Below are positions 20,851-35,000 of a DNA stretch of 64,000 nucleotides, in pieces. Where the stretch lies: the NCBI RefSeq assembly GCF_048771995.1, contig NC_133032.1, forward strand, positions 25,569,501 through 25,633,500, in the 5' to 3' direction. This stretch comes from Taeniopygia guttata (Eukaryota > Chordata > Aves > Passeriformes > Estrildidae). Position 1 is the stretch's first letter; the number at the start of each line of letters is the position of its first letter. Position numbers and translations under genes: made by a program. The notes under the pieces were generated by a model, which saw only the letters and a program-made list of their open reading frames with translations, was not told where the DNA came from and searched no databases.

Positions 20851-23800
20851 TTTACATGTGAATTAGGCAGAGTATAGCTTATTTTGTTCAGCAAGATTGC
20901 TGTGCTAAGCAGTCCAGAAAGAGATTGATTATGTGGATATTTTTGTTCATTTCAGAATCCACACAAGTGTGTTTCTCTCTGCCCTCTCCCATCTGACTGT
21001 GTACATTTACATCTGCATGTAGTGGAAGCAATGTGGGCTTTAGTAGCAGGTGGAAAACTTCATGCATAATGCTCTGCTAATTGCTCTGTATTAAAAAATA
21101 GGCCAGACTACTCTGCATTGCATCCCAACACTTCTCTGTGTTGCCAGTAGTGGATAACTTCAGTAGCTCCTGATCTCATCCGAGCTGTGACAAGCCCCTT
21201 TGAGCTCCTCTCTGTCTTGCACTGCTTCCCTGATTCCCTGAGTATTTACTGGTCTATCCAGAGAGTTCTGAAGGGGAGGAGGATCCCCACATGTCTCTGG
21301 AGGATCTGTCCACCCTCTCATTTCTCCAGGGGAGGATCACAGCCAAGGAGCTCTGAAGTTCCAACCAGTATTGATCATGATTAAATATAATTTGATTTTT
21401 ATCTGTTGCTACAGAGAGCCTCCCTGTATTTGATGTGGTGTGTGTGATGTGTTTGGGATGCGAGAGAGAAAGTACTGGAGCAGGCTGGAATTGCTTTGGC
21501 TCATAACAGGTTGTCCACTAGACTCGGATAGAGGCATCTTCATATTTGTTATAACAGGGCCTTGATAAATAAATAAATAACTTCTTCTTTTGTACAGTGC
21601 CTGAAATTTTCATCAAAAGAGGAGGAAGCCTCTTACATGAATCACAAGGCCAGTGCAGGACAGGTCTGTGCTGTAATTCATTTAGACAAATGTTGAAGTG
21701 AATTGATGGACTCAGGTTTGTTTAGATTAGTGGCCTTTTGAAAAATGAGTTGTCCTGTGTGTACAGTTTTTCAATCTGTTTACATCTAATTAGCTGTTCA
21801 GATTGGCTAAAATGAAGCAGTGTCACTTGTAATGCATTCAGAGGTGAGGCTATGATAAAACAGGCTCTGCTATAATCTCTTCAGCAAGTGCCTTGGAGCA
21901 CTGGCGTGGTGTGAACTGAGGGCGTGTGGAAGATCTGTCTGTAAGGTGGAGGCAAATGGAATCAACCTGCAATCTCACAAATGTAGTGAATTGTCTGTAG
22001 CATCTCTCTGGTACTGATTCAGAGAGAGAGCAAGCTTTGCTGTCATCCTCTCCCAGGACTCCTTTTTGGCAGCTGTGCCTGGCTGGCTGGGGCGTGGTGT
22101 TGGGGCAGCTGCCCTTGTACACTGGCATCTTTACCTGTTCCACTATTGATTCCTGCATGCTGCATATTCCTCCCTGGAGACAAGTAATTTGAACAGCTTG
22201 AAATCTAAAAACTGATTGCTGCAATGTCAGGTTTCTAATTCTGCAGCACAGCTGACAGCTCTGGAAAGTCCCTATCAAAGGCAGAAAATACAACATTCTT
22301 CAGCAGACTTTGTTCTGCCACCATACGGCCCCAGTTCTATTTTACTGCTCCAAAGCCTACAGGCTTTTACGTGTTTCTGACCAAAAATTCTGCTATTAAT
22401 ATGGAAGCTACTTGGCAATTAAGCTGTGCTTATTGCTGCATCAGTGCTTTTAGACCGTGACCAGCAAGCAGCACCCTCTGCACGGCAGCAGCAATTCACT
22501 TCTCATGCTTAGTCATGGACACACATTCAGGGAGATTTTGGCACAGGTATTCTCAAATATTTTTGAAAGTTTTTGTTAGTCTTTTCTTTCTTCCTTGGCT
22601 CTCTGGAAGGTTTTGCTAGGGGTGTGCAGAGCAATCCCTGAGAAATAGAGCATTTCAGTGTTTGCAAAACGGTGAGCTCTGCCGTGGTCAGTATTGGGTG
22701 CTGTCACCCGGCTCCTGCCTCCAGCATTCTGTGGCATGGCACAGCAGTGCTGTCCCCTCTCAGCTGGACACAGCCCCACAGTACAGGACATCATGGGCTA
22801 TGAGTCCCCCCTCCCCATTTGTGCCAGGAGTGTCCTGGTGTCCTCTCTTCCCAAGTCCTGGTGTCCCAGGATCGGAGGTGATGCACCCGTGTGTCTGTGC
22901 TGGAAATGAAAGCTCAGCAAGTGCCCAGAACTTCAGGGATGGGGTCCTGCCATCCCCTGAGGTGGCCAGAAACAGCAGCAGGGACCTTTGGAATCTGGCA
23001 GTAGGAATGCCCTGTGTGAAGGCTTTGCAGGCAGCACTGGAGGGGCTCAGCGGATGACTTGGTGACAGCAGCCAGCACCTTTGTAATCACGAGCCCCTCC
23101 TGACCCATCTCCCTTGGACACTGCCCACAGCTGCCTTCAGACCCCCCTGACATTTCCCAGAAGGAGAGGGGAGCTGGGGCACTCAGCAAGTTACACAGTC
23201 AGACCACGAGATCTCGGGGATTGGGCCCATGCCAAACCTGGCTCCATCCTTGCTGCTGGAGTTCTTTCTGGTTTCCTCCTGGGCTTTTTCTCCTTCTACC
23301 CCCGTGGTGGTGGCTGTCCCCTTGCTGGAGTGTTGTCTGGGCCAGGCCAGGTTCCCTTGTGTCAGCAGGGAAAGGCTGCATCTTTCCTGTGCTGTGGGAT
23401 CCTGGAAAATGTGTTCCATCAAATCTGAGGCTCTCAATCCCAATGCTTCATCAGTCTCCTAAAGGTGAGGATGACAAATGACTAAGCAGTGTCTACAGGC
23501 AGCAGCAGTAACTTTGGGGTTTTGTTGAAAAGACACCATTTTACTTGGAGAGGAACTCTTTTAAACCAGTGGAGTAAATCTGTATCTGAATCCATTAGTG
23601 CTACTTAAGGGTTCAGGATACAAAGGTGCAGCACGTACTAGCACCTCTGCTACAAGGAACTCTTTTCTGGATGCCTTTAGCTGCATAACAGCTGCTTTTA
23701 GTCTGAAATTTTCCTTCTATTTTGAGGAGGATTTTCATGGATTCCCTTTTTATTTGAAAACGCTAGCATGAGCCACTTTTGACTTGACAATAATACATAG

Positions 23801-26060
23801 GAACTGAAAAGTTTTGGGTTTAAGGCATTCATTCTTACTTGAAAAGAGTGGTTTTAAGAGGCATGAGCTGGTACTGGGCTGTCTTTCACAGCATTTTCTG
23901 TTTTCCTTTGTGCCTATCCATCTAACCTGTACCTGAGGTTTAGGTACTTCCATTCCATCTCAACTCCTGTGCTGCAACATTTGTTGGTTAAAAGAGCACC
24001 TATTGATTTCCATGGGTAGTTATGGTAAGGTAAATCTGTTTTACAAAGATCAGCTATACTGAGAATAATCCGTGGTTTGATACAGTCTCGAGCAAAAACT
24101 GGAGTGTACAAAGAAGTACACTTTGTAAAGTGTAATACTGAGAAAATCTGTCAGTGATTTATGTATTGGAAAGAATATCTGAAATAACTTTCTAGAGCAT
24201 TTCTGTTATCTGCAAACAATTATAAATGTAGAGTACAAGAAGGTTTAAAGTTAATAAACAAATGGGAAGAAACTTCTACACATGGTATCCTGGGAATTCA
24301 CCAGGCTACTTCACCCTGTCTTCATCTCTAGATTTTCCTGCTAGATTGCTTTTCAACTTCACAGGAAGGAGAGATTTTGCTTTGTCTTAACTAGGGAATT
24401 AAACATCTGCTAGGGGCAGGAAAAATGGTGGCACAAGTAATCAATCTTGCATTGTATTATACAAGATATATCTTCTTTCTTGAAGAGATTACTAGTGCAA
24501 TCTGTATAATTAGGAATATGTGCCCTCATTTGTTTTAAACAACACGTGGTGGCTAGGCACATAATCTGAGTTTTCTCCCTTCCCATGAAAGTGCTGTGCC
24601 TTCAGGATCAGGGCCATCTCTGTCATCTCTGCGTTTTCTGTGTTTAATGGCATTGTAGAACGAGCTGATGAAATGCCATTAATTTGGAGAGATGTAGAAG
24701 CAGCATAAGATCCCCAGCAGGCTCTGCTCTGACTGCAGTGAACTGCACAGGGAGCTGTCAGGCTGCACGAGCTGCTAAGGCCGGGTTAAATTAGTGCCCA
24801 GTTACTTGTTCAGTGGTAGTTGGTGCTAGCATGTATGACACAAGTGTCACCACATAAAATCCCTGCAAATTCCAGCCTTAAATTAATGGCACGGAGCATT
24901 CCTTTAGTCATGTCACTTGTCAAATGGCAGTGTCTCAGAGTGGGGCAGGCATTGACATTTTTCTGGGTTTTAGGACTTAATACTAACTTTTAGTGTTATT
25001 CATAAGGGGTTGGAGTGGTTCAGCTTGATGTCTCAGCTGATCTTGTAAGCAGTTCTAGCTACCCTCATCTTCATTACCTCCCATGAGGGGGAAAAGTGGT
25101 GGTGAAGGTGCCATCATCTCGTGGAGACAGAACTAAGCACACTCTCATAGTCGTGTTTGTGCATTAAGAGGGTGGGAGGGGACACTGCAGAGCACCCTGG
25201 CTTTGTGGCCCTTTGGGACACGTGCTGAATGCATCCAAGAAAAGTGGTGAGAGAACACTGTGAAGCACGGAAGAAATAACCAGTGGTGAGGAAGGGAAAG
25301 CTCTCTGCTATTTCATCCTCCTTGCTGTGGTTGCACTTACTGTTATTGTCTGGAAAGATTTAATGCCAGAGGGTTTCATAAAAGACAGTAATCCTGCAGG
25401 CTGTGATGCAGAACTTCTCTTCCTCTAAGGCAGGCGGTCACACAAGGCTGCTGGAACGTGGCTCTCAGCAACAGCAGCCAGTGGTGCCATAAACACCATC
25501 GAGACAAATGCCAGTTCAGCCACCTGGTGATTTATCTAAACCTTAGTCTGCTGCCGGCCAGACTAATTTTTGGAATATTTTGCATTACACTGCCATTAAA
25601 CAAATACTTTTAGAGTAATAGTCTGCTCCTAGCTTGAGTTTCTCCAAAGGGCTCAACAAAGATCCCCTCTGTTTGGAGGAAGGGCGAACTGTTTGCTTTT
25701 CAAGAGCTCCTGCTGTAACCACCAGCTCACTGTGTAGTTTACAGGCATTGTAGAGGCTTAGCTAGAGAGTACTCCAGAGGTGCTCTTCTCTTGTCTTCCT
25801 GCAGCTGACAATGTCATCTGAGGGAGAAGAATGTAGGTAAGAAATGCAAATAAGCCAAGGAGATTGAAAATGTTGCTTTTTCCTTTGACTTGTCTTTCAA
25901 AAACAGAAGGTAATAATTTCTAATCCTTTAAACCTACCCCTGAATGAACGGATGTCAGGGCATGCTCCAAAACATTTCCCTGCTAGTGCCTTCTGTGTAG
26001 AAGCCATTCTGACTGTGAAAAGCTGTGCCTCTGCTTTTACACTCAGAATTATAATGTTGT

Positions 26061-26075
26061 AAAAAAAAAAAAAAA
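26061..26075. repeat. A15 homopolymer
   Basis: A run of 15 A in intron 4. No retrotransposed sequence is recognised upstream of it, so it is listed only as a simple repeat. Confidence 0.9.
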
Positions 26076-29000
26076 TGCAAGGTTTTAGGCAAGCACGATC
26101 AAGCGTTTCACTCATTTCAGCTTCTCCTGGGCAGTAATTTTCAACTAGATCTAGTTTCAGCTAGATTTAATTGAGAAACTGGTTTTGCTACTGAATTTGT
26201 AGGATTTTACTGGCCCTGGAACTTTTTGCTGTATTGTGCTCAGTATATTGTATTAAAAATGTATACCACAACTGAAGCAGTTTTGTAAAACAAGCTTTAA
26301 TGCAGCATCTGCTTATTTGTGCCTTGGGGATGTGAGACAACAGCAAACTGCTTACTGCTTGAGAAATCAGCACACCACCACAGGCATTGCTCTGGTGTTA
26401 GAAGGCAGGTCAGTGCCTTTATCTGGATGCAGATCAAATTCCTGTGTTGATAATTAGAAGACAATAAGCTTGCATTAAGTTGAACCAAGATGTATTGAAA
26501 TCAGGTAGTAATTTTCCTTAATGCTGACTGGAAGTAAGCCACGTCAGAAGGTAACCAGAATGCATTCTTGTTTGCCATTATAAAAAGGTCCATTTAAATA
26601 GCTCTCTCTCACTGAGGGCTGTTTAACCTTTTGTAGGTATGAGCATGACAAGGGAGCCTAATATTGTGTGCATTATTCTGCATAAATGCATGCCCACAGT
26701 TTTTATGTTTCTATGTGCATATTCATCATGAATCAGACTGGGGTCAATGTATTTCCAAATCATGTCACTAGAGATGGCCAGGAGCAGCTGTTTGCAAAGA
26801 AGGTGAAAGAAGCTTCATCCTTGAGCTACCCTAGTGGGAAATAGCTCTCTGAAAACCACCAAAAAAAATGCTTGGCTTGTGCAACAAAATGGGAATGTAA
26901 ATGTGAACTTGAACGGTCTCATGTAAAAAATGAGTTTGTGTGTGAGAACCAGCTGTGAATGAACCTAAATGCTGGGGTCTGGCGGTATGATAATGATCTC
27001 AGTAGTGATCCTTTGGCTGGAATGAAACTGATTTCAGTGGATGTTCTGTTTTCCTTGGATTCTGAAAGCTGGACACAAGTCCCTTCAGGCCGCTGAGGAC
27101 CTTTCCCTGTGCTGCCCCTTACATTCTTTGCCTCTGTCTGCCCTTCTTAGCTTTAACTCCTTGGTTAAAGATAGGTGTTTTTATAGAGACCACTGCTACT
27201 CTTGGGAACATTTTCTTTCCCAGATTTCAGCTTGTCCATTTCCCTCCTGTGCTTTTTGCACCCTGCTTTTTGTGCTAGTAGGACATTACTATTATACCTC
27301 TGTTGAGTACTGTTACCAGTTGTTAGGTGATTGACTGTGGTGTGTTCCCACAGCCTGACATAACTGGTTTGTTGCATTTTTTCACAGCGCTTCTTTCAAA
27401 CCAGATGAGCTTGTGCTTATGTTGATCAGTAACTAAAAGGAAGATGCTAAGGCAGCATTTGAAAGCTCATAGATACAGTACGGCTGTGAGCTTTGGCTCG
27501 CTCTCATCAGCAGCCTTATGGTGGGTTTAATTTGGAAATCATTATTTGGACAAAACTGGGGCAGAGCTGCATCTCAGCTGGTCCTGAATAAGCTCGCAAA
27601 CATCAGCCTCTCAGTGCCTGTGCAGCTCAGAGAGCAGATGCGCTGTTTATTTACAGACAGATGTAACTGGAAGCTCAGATCTACGCCTAATTTTGCACTG
27701 CCACAGTGAAGAGTTCTAAAAAAACTGTGTGGGCGCCTTGCCATCACTCAGGCAGCAGGACAGGAGACACATCCTGTGGAGCTTGGCCAAGGTAACATCC
27801 AAGAAACTTCCCATTGATGCCTCTCCTGCTCTCAGCTCCACAGCACCACTTCAGGTGGTGGTAGCAGTACAGAGCAGAGTGTTAAGATGAAATGCTGCTT
27901 CTGTTTATGGTGTTAATTCAACGATCAAAACCATCAGCAGAAGCCCCTGCTGAAACTGGAGGCGTTACTGTGCTGTTCATTTTGGCAGATTAATTGGAAG
28001 AGTTTTAATACCCTTTCTGCACTCCATGCCAGAGCAGTCTGGGTGCAGGCAAATAGAGATGACCAGTGACATTGGCTGGAGACTTATAATTTCCAAGGCT
28101 GCAGCTGGAGGAGTGAATCTGGTGGTGGTGTAGCTCTGCCTGAAGCCTGATAGCTAAATTAAACCAGCCACAGCAGTGTGTAGGCATTTAATGCTTCCCC
28201 TAATCATGTAATAGTGCAGAAGGAAGTACAGGTGATCTGAAACTTTGCTTCCTGAAGTCTGATGCCTCAGGAAATGCCTTTGTTTCTGAATTTTCTGCAT
28301 GTAAATATTTATTCAGGCACTTAAGGATCATTCAGTCATGTGCTTACAAAAACAAATTCCTGAAAATATGTTAAATGTTTTTAATCTATAATGTCTGGAA
28401 AAAAGGCCAATGTAACCTCAGCAGATACAATGGCTTGTGCCATTCCTCAAGGGGGTCACGATTCAAAGGTCTGAGATTAGTGCCTTCTGCTTAAAGGCAT
28501 TTAAATGGGTGATCCTTTTCCTGGAAGCTTACTTTCTCTAAATACAAAGGCATTTTGTGGCCATTTCTTAGACCAGAACAGAAGGAGAGAAGAGCTGTGT
28601 GAGTGTCAGTGTTTGCATATGCATCACATAGTATATGGGCATATAATAAGCAAGACCGAGTTACTTACACTTTTAAAAAATCAAAATGATTGGTTAATTT
28701 ATTTTTAAAGCAGGATTGTCCTTTTTTTCTGTCTTTTTTTTTAAAGGCCTGCAGCAGGCACAGACTATGGAAACGTACGTTATTAAAATTGACAATCACA
28801 ATAATGCTTTAAAATCCACAGGAAGAGGCTCTGATGATTGAAAAGCCAAGGAAATAATCAGTAGTCAAGGGCAAGACAGGGCTCCTAAAGGGATTCCAGC
28901 TTGTAGAGAAGAAATAATACACCAGGAAGTAACAAATGGAATTAATTGGTTCTTCAAGTAGAACAGTTACAGAAGGAAGGAGGATTATACATATGTATTA

Positions 29001-29214
29001 TTATTTAAATAATGTGGATGAATAGAGGACTACAGACCTGCGGGTAGCACGCAAACACTACTAAGAGACCCTGGGCTGCTGAAATAAATCTGCATTACAA
29101 CTGGGCAAGGAAAGAGGATAATAAGGTGCAGCAGGTTCACTTGAACTTACTTTAGACTTTCAGGTTTTAGAACCCCATTTTTGAACACTGAAAAGTTCCA
29201 TTTGCTTTTCTTCT

Positions 29215-29216
<2 letters not shown>

Positions 29217-29245
<29 letters not shown>
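29217..29245. repeat. T29 homopolymer
   Basis: This is the longest homopolymer of the window, 29 consecutive T, preceded by a ttc-rich stretch. It could be the reverse complement of a poly-A tail from a retrocopy inserted on the minus strand, but no recognisable coding relic lies to its right. Length from sequencing may be inexact. Confidence 0.9.
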
Positions 29246-31859
29246 CCATGGGTCCTTTTTTTGCTCCAAAATAAGCAGCTTCAGATTTAGGATTCTGCAA
29301 GCCTGACATTTAGATGGCAGTTTCAGTTGTATGTAATTCAGTCCTTTTGGGAGTATTTTTGTGTCCTATTATGCAGTGAGTGTAGTACAAACTGGAGTTG
29401 TCTGTGTACAGTGGATTGCATGTCCTCTTCCATTTTATCTCTGGCTCTAGGTGGAAGTTCTGTGCAGGAATCTTAAAATATTTGAGAGATGTTGTTTTTA
29501 GTTTGGTGTATGCTCTTTAAGTATGGAGGTACTGTTCTAATTGTGAAGTGGAAAATCATCAGCAAGTCTAAAGGCAGAAACTGGTCATAGCAGCTACGCT
29601 GTTTCCATTAGAGGAAATCCCTATAGCATCTCTCAAATAGACTGCGTGTGTATCTCCTAAAAGGCATAAACCAACTTTTTGCCTTTCCCAGCTCTTATAA
29701 TTATAAGGGATAAAAATGTTTAGGATTTCAACGATCCTTTCTGCGCCAGTGCAGATGTGACTCTTGGTGACTCAACCATTTCTCAGAACTTAACTCACTC
29801 TCCAAAGAATTATCCTTCCAAAATTAGAAGGAAAAAAACATGTAATTACAACTTCAATATTAACATACTTAATGTCTGCGCATCAAGTCAGAGACCGTGT
29901 TTTCAAGAAGTGTATAAACTGTGAGCAAAATTACTTTGGCCACGCAATGTCTTCAGCAGAGATGCTAAATATATGAGCTCTGCATCATTTATGCCGTGAT
30001 TTGCCATGTAACTCAAAGAGAAAGTGAGGAAAGTTACATTTCATTGTAATTGCTCTCTCCCTACCCTCTTTCTCCTTTACATATCGATCCGGCTGCTCTG
30101 TCGAGCGCAGCAGTCTCGGCTCAGCTCGCCATGGGCTGCCGAGGTCCTGCCCTGCCTTTTGCTGGCCTGGCACTTTTCTCAGCTCCTTTCAGGACAACCC
30201 CCAGCAGGAGATGGCTCCTGTGTCCATAGCTTTGTCCTCTGCCCACTGTTGCAGTGCAAGGGCTCAGCAGAGGCACGGGCCAGAAAAGACAGCAGAGGAG
30301 CTGGGGAGGGTGAACCTGTGTGTGATGCTGCGGGGTTGGAGTGCTCAGCAAGGATCGTGGCTCTCAGCTCCACTGCTCTCCTATGGAAGAATTCACTTTT
30401 TTAAAAGGGGAGTGCCTGTTGTGGAAAATGGGGAGCAGGAGACAGGTCAGAGGTGTATTAGCAACAGCAGTGGAAGAGGAGATGCTGTGGAAAGCCCTAG
30501 CACTGTATTTCGTCTAAAGGATTACTCAAATAGAAACACTAGAGCCTTAAGTAGTCAGGTTGTATTGAGCATCATTTATGAGTTTTGGTGGTTGTTTTTT
30601 GTTTTAATATAACACCTGGTTGTACTCCCTCATTTTTTCTCAAGAGGACTTTGTTTCGTGCAAACAAAAAAGAGGACTTTGTTAGTAGCTGGTTTGACTC
30701 CACCTATTTGAAAAATGAGTTTTGAGATTACTCAGCCTGATTAAATCTTGCTGGACTTCTGCTCACAAGGAGCTGTGAGAAAGGAAGGCAGCACACTCAT
30801 ATAAGAGGTAGAAAATGTAACTTGCAGCACAGTGCTACAGTTATGTGACGTGACACGCTCATGTGAATCAAATGTCCTATTTTTACAGCATGTATTAAAT
30901 GTGAAATTGTGGCTGGTGTTAGAGCAGTGCCAGAATTCCTGCCAATGTGCCATGTAATTTTATTTTAAGAATGAAAGGTCTTGAATGAGAACCCTGTATT
31001 TCCAGCAAATTTATTCCATTTGTCTAGGGTCAGCTATGCCAATAGGTCGTTGCCCCCTTTATGTTTGATTTCTTCCTTATACAACATTTGATTTCATCTC
31101 GGGATATGAGCAGAGAAAGCCTAGGTGGCTTCTGCAGCTCTAAAATCATGTACAGTGCACAAGAATGACCCTTTTGTGTGAGGTGTGCTCCACATCTTCA
31201 GCCACTGTTGACTGAAGTCACTGGAGCTGTGTTAGCTTGGGTCAGCAGTGGAAGAGCATCACCCAAGAGGTGAAGAGTTGAAGCACCCTTGGCTGGGAAA
31301 TAACTCCTCCCAAAAGTGGAACACCAAACCCATGGTACTGTGTACAGCAGAGACAGCCCAGGGGTGTGTTACTAGTACAGAGATTATCCCAGAGCATGGT
31401 AAATAGTTTGTGGATCCCTGACCTCAGGCATTTTGTTTTGCCATAAAAATGTGAGGTTTCAGAGGAGCCGGCTCCTTTCAAGTCATGTCATGCTGTGCCA
31501 AGGAAAATGCCTGTCTGCTTTTAAAACATGGGCATGGCTTTGATCCCTCTGCATCAGGAGGAGGTGATATTGCCAGGGACAGACTGGCAATGGAACAGGA
31601 GAGTCCTGGTGGGCACCAGACTCTTGAGGAGCTCCCCAGCTGCAGCAGGGGCCAGTGGGGCAACGGAGGAGCAGCAATGAGTCCCTGTTTTGGCTAATTG
31701 GTGTCTGTTGAGTTCAAGGGGACAAAAGAGGCAATATGCAGATGAGCTCAGCAAAAGAAGAGTAGAGGGGGTTCTGATATTCAGCTCTGAAGTGTTTCTC
31801 ATTTCTCATTATGTTCACTTAAGTTCATATATCTAAAAATAAGAGTTATAAAAAGAAAT

Positions 31860-32015
31860 CCCACATATATAACATGATTTCAGGAAATTATTTTGTAGTA
31901 ATTATAGCTAATCCAATTAAAGGTGATTTGTAATGACGGCAAATTAATTACAGAAATACTGGATTTAATGAGTGGATTACTATTTGTTTTGATAAAAAAG
32001 GAAATGCAAATATCA
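31860..32015. promoter_or_regulatory. Candidate intronic enhancer / conserved non-coding element
   Basis: The block is AT-rich and packed with homeodomain-type cores: taattatagctaat, ccaattaaag, aaattaattac, atttaatgag. It ends with a perfect POU octamer, ATGCAAAT, at 32004-32011. Such clusters are typical of developmental enhancers in the introns of brain-expressed genes. AT-rich DNA produces these cores by chance, so this is a candidate only. Confidence 0.25.
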
Positions 32016-35000
32016 AGCAAGACTGTTTAGTTCACTTAGATCACGCTGAGCTCAATACTGCTAGATTTACAGCACCATTTGTTTCCACGACGAGGGAGAG
32101 CACAGTCCCAGCTGAACACATGGAGACAAATACCAAGCCCTTTTCCTGTCAAGGAGTGTATCTGTACAACACAGTCAGACTTCCATGATTTTCCTATAAC
32201 AGAAATCAGATGTGATGTTTGGGGTCAGAACTTGGTGTGGTTGTTAAGCACAAAAGTATCTCTTTTTTTTAGTAGTTTTTAAACTTATTTTCAGTGTAAG
32301 CTTGCTGGCTTGACCATGGATTGCTGCTTGACATGATGCTTCCACATACCTGTACATGAGGTACTCACCTCATACCTGTTCTCCCATCCAGCAAGAAGCT
32401 GAATCATTGGTGGCTGGGCTGATCCTAAAGTGGCCTGACCCTACAGCTTGGAGGATACATGGGGAAATAAAATGTATGTTTGTAGTAAGGCCAGGCAACT
32501 GGCAGCCTGGCAAACCCAGGGTGCCCTCAAGAGAGCAGGTCTCAGTGGTGCAGTAAATACATGGATGTGGGAGTATTGCACCCTGCAGCTCTGAAGTGAA
32601 GGGCAAGTGCAGGGTTGGGATGGCCAGGGCTTTGGTGGGTGGTGTTTTTGGCTGTGGGACACAAAGCAGGTATCACAGCTCTGCTTCTGCACCTTCCTGG
32701 TCAGAAACTGTGTGAAGTTATCCTGCTCCCCTTGGGTCTGAAATGCAGGGGAGTTTGAGCGCTATCACTGAGGGCTGCGTGCATGTGTTGAAGATGAAAG
32801 CAACATGTGTTGATAATGCTCAAGTCTTGGGAAGTCACCAGGTTTATAAAGGCAAGAGGAGCTCCCATATCAGGGAACACAAGTGTCTTGAGGCTCTGAT
32901 GGGGGACTTGGCCAGTTACCAAGCACTGCACAAGTAGAAATGCAGAGGCTCGTTCCAGAGAGGTGCACAGACCGTGGCCCGGTGGTTCCTTAAGTTTGCC
33001 ACCTTCAGCACCCATCCCCTGCCTTTTTCTCATCTCATCAAACCTGTCACTTCATTTTGACTGTCCATCACCTTCTGATCTGTATGGCACCACCACACCA
33101 TCCACTTGCTCCCCTGGATTCACTTCATCCTTGAAGCCTTTGCAGCTCTAAGTCAGTCTTAAGGCCTTGGAAATGCAGTCGTATTAGCAGTTTTCTTAAG
33201 AATCTGTTTTTGTTGTTGAAGGTGATTGACTAAGTGAATGGAAATGAGCTTCCTTCCCAGCAGCTCTTGCAGCAAATTAGCAATGGAACAAACTCTGGTT
33301 CCTAAGGAAGTCAGAAACTACTGAGCAACCTGTAATCAAGGTTCTCCTAATGTTGTGTTTTAAGTAGACCCATTATCATAGCAATGTCTTCCTGAAAGTA
33401 TTTAGACTTCATTACCCTATTAGAGAAATTAGCATATTTTAGCTGATAAGCTTCTGGTGCATTAAAAAACTTGTAATAATGCTGGGTGTTGAAGCTACTC
33501 TAAAACATGCTTTCATTAAAGGGGGCTTGTGCCACATAGGAAATGTATAAATAGAAAAACCATAATTAAAATGCTGCATTATCTTGTTCTAAACTTAGTG
33601 TGTTTTGAAATTTAAGTGTACAACAGTATCTTTAGAATTTTCCAGCAGAATTTTTCAATTTTATTGGTACAGACAGAAAGAAACTGGATGTGGTTTTGTT
33701 GGTTGTTTTGTTTTGTTGTGGTTTTTTTTTTTAAAGAGCTGAATTTCAAATATGACTGTAATAACTGTCTTTTTAATGAAAAAGTTGGACTAGGTCTTTT
33801 TAGACCAGTTACGGATTCTAAGAGGTAACTGATCATCGCTGTGGTATTCAGAGGAGAGATGGTACAGGAGCACATCAGGAAGAAATGACAAGGAGGATCA
33901 GCAGGGTCAATGCAGAGCCCAGTACGAGCATTGTGTGTAATTGCAAAGTCAACAGAGAAGAGCTGGTTTATGCCAGAATTTGATCTTGAACAAAAATGAA
34001 AAATAACAGAGCCCATAAATATGGATGTAAGAACACCTTCCTTTTTTGCTTTTTGCAAAAATAGCCAAAATTCAGATTTCTGAATGCTTTCATGGTCAGA
34101 GGAATGTATAAAGGCAGTGCCTGTGGTTTGGGTTCACAGCAGCTCTCTCCTCCAAAGGCCCTTAATGCAGCATGATTTCCAGCACAGCCTTTCCATCAGT
34201 GCGAGCTCCGGCTGGGCGTCTCATCTGAATGGAGCCGCCTATTCTCGTGGGGCTCGTAGGGAATTAGTATTCTTTTCAAATCTGATCCAAAAGTTGTGGG
34301 AGTCATGCAGAGACGGACAGAAAGAGAAAATCAAAAAAGTTACTGTGCTTCTCTAGCAGTGCTAGAAAGTGGCATGTGATCTCTGGAGGGCAGATTTAAC
34401 TATAGAAGAGCTAAAACTTTGCGGTGCTGGGCCGCCCCACTCTGTTCCAATTCAGAGTCGATGCCTGGCTGTATCAGAGCTGTGAAAGCTCAAGCTGCAG
34501 CCCATACGCAGAGCATGGGCCCTGGGGTAACAGTGAAAGCATCCAAGGAGAGCAGATCAATACAGCCACTTGATTAGCAAAAGGGTGATGCAGAGCGTAA
34601 GGCTGGATCAGTGGACAGCTTCTGATTGTAATTAGTGTCACCTCTTCCATGTCATTTCATGGGCTTCCAAGTCAGGGAGAGATTTTACAGGTTTTGTCTT
34701 TTGAAGTAGTCTATGTTTAAAATTACAAATAAACAAACACACACAAAAATAAGAAGCCTGCCCTTGTTCCTGGTTCATTCACAGAAATCTTAGACCCATT
34801 ATTCTTTGCACATTTCCAAAAGTTAGACCGATTTCACCTTTTTAAGGAGGACTGCAAACAGGGCACGGAGAAATCTCTGATGAGCAGGTGACGGTTTGAG
34901 TGCTCATACTTCTTAATGGGCCTTGGATAATTGGCTGCCTTATTAGTCAATAAGTGACCTTCCGTGTGCTTACAGAAAATTATGTCGTGATTGATTGTAG

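Noticed and set aside
30211..30612. 133-codon + strand ORF and a good-context ATG at about 30131
   Set aside because: Composition changes along the frame, it has no family resemblance, and the short ORF from 30131 stops after about 33 codons.
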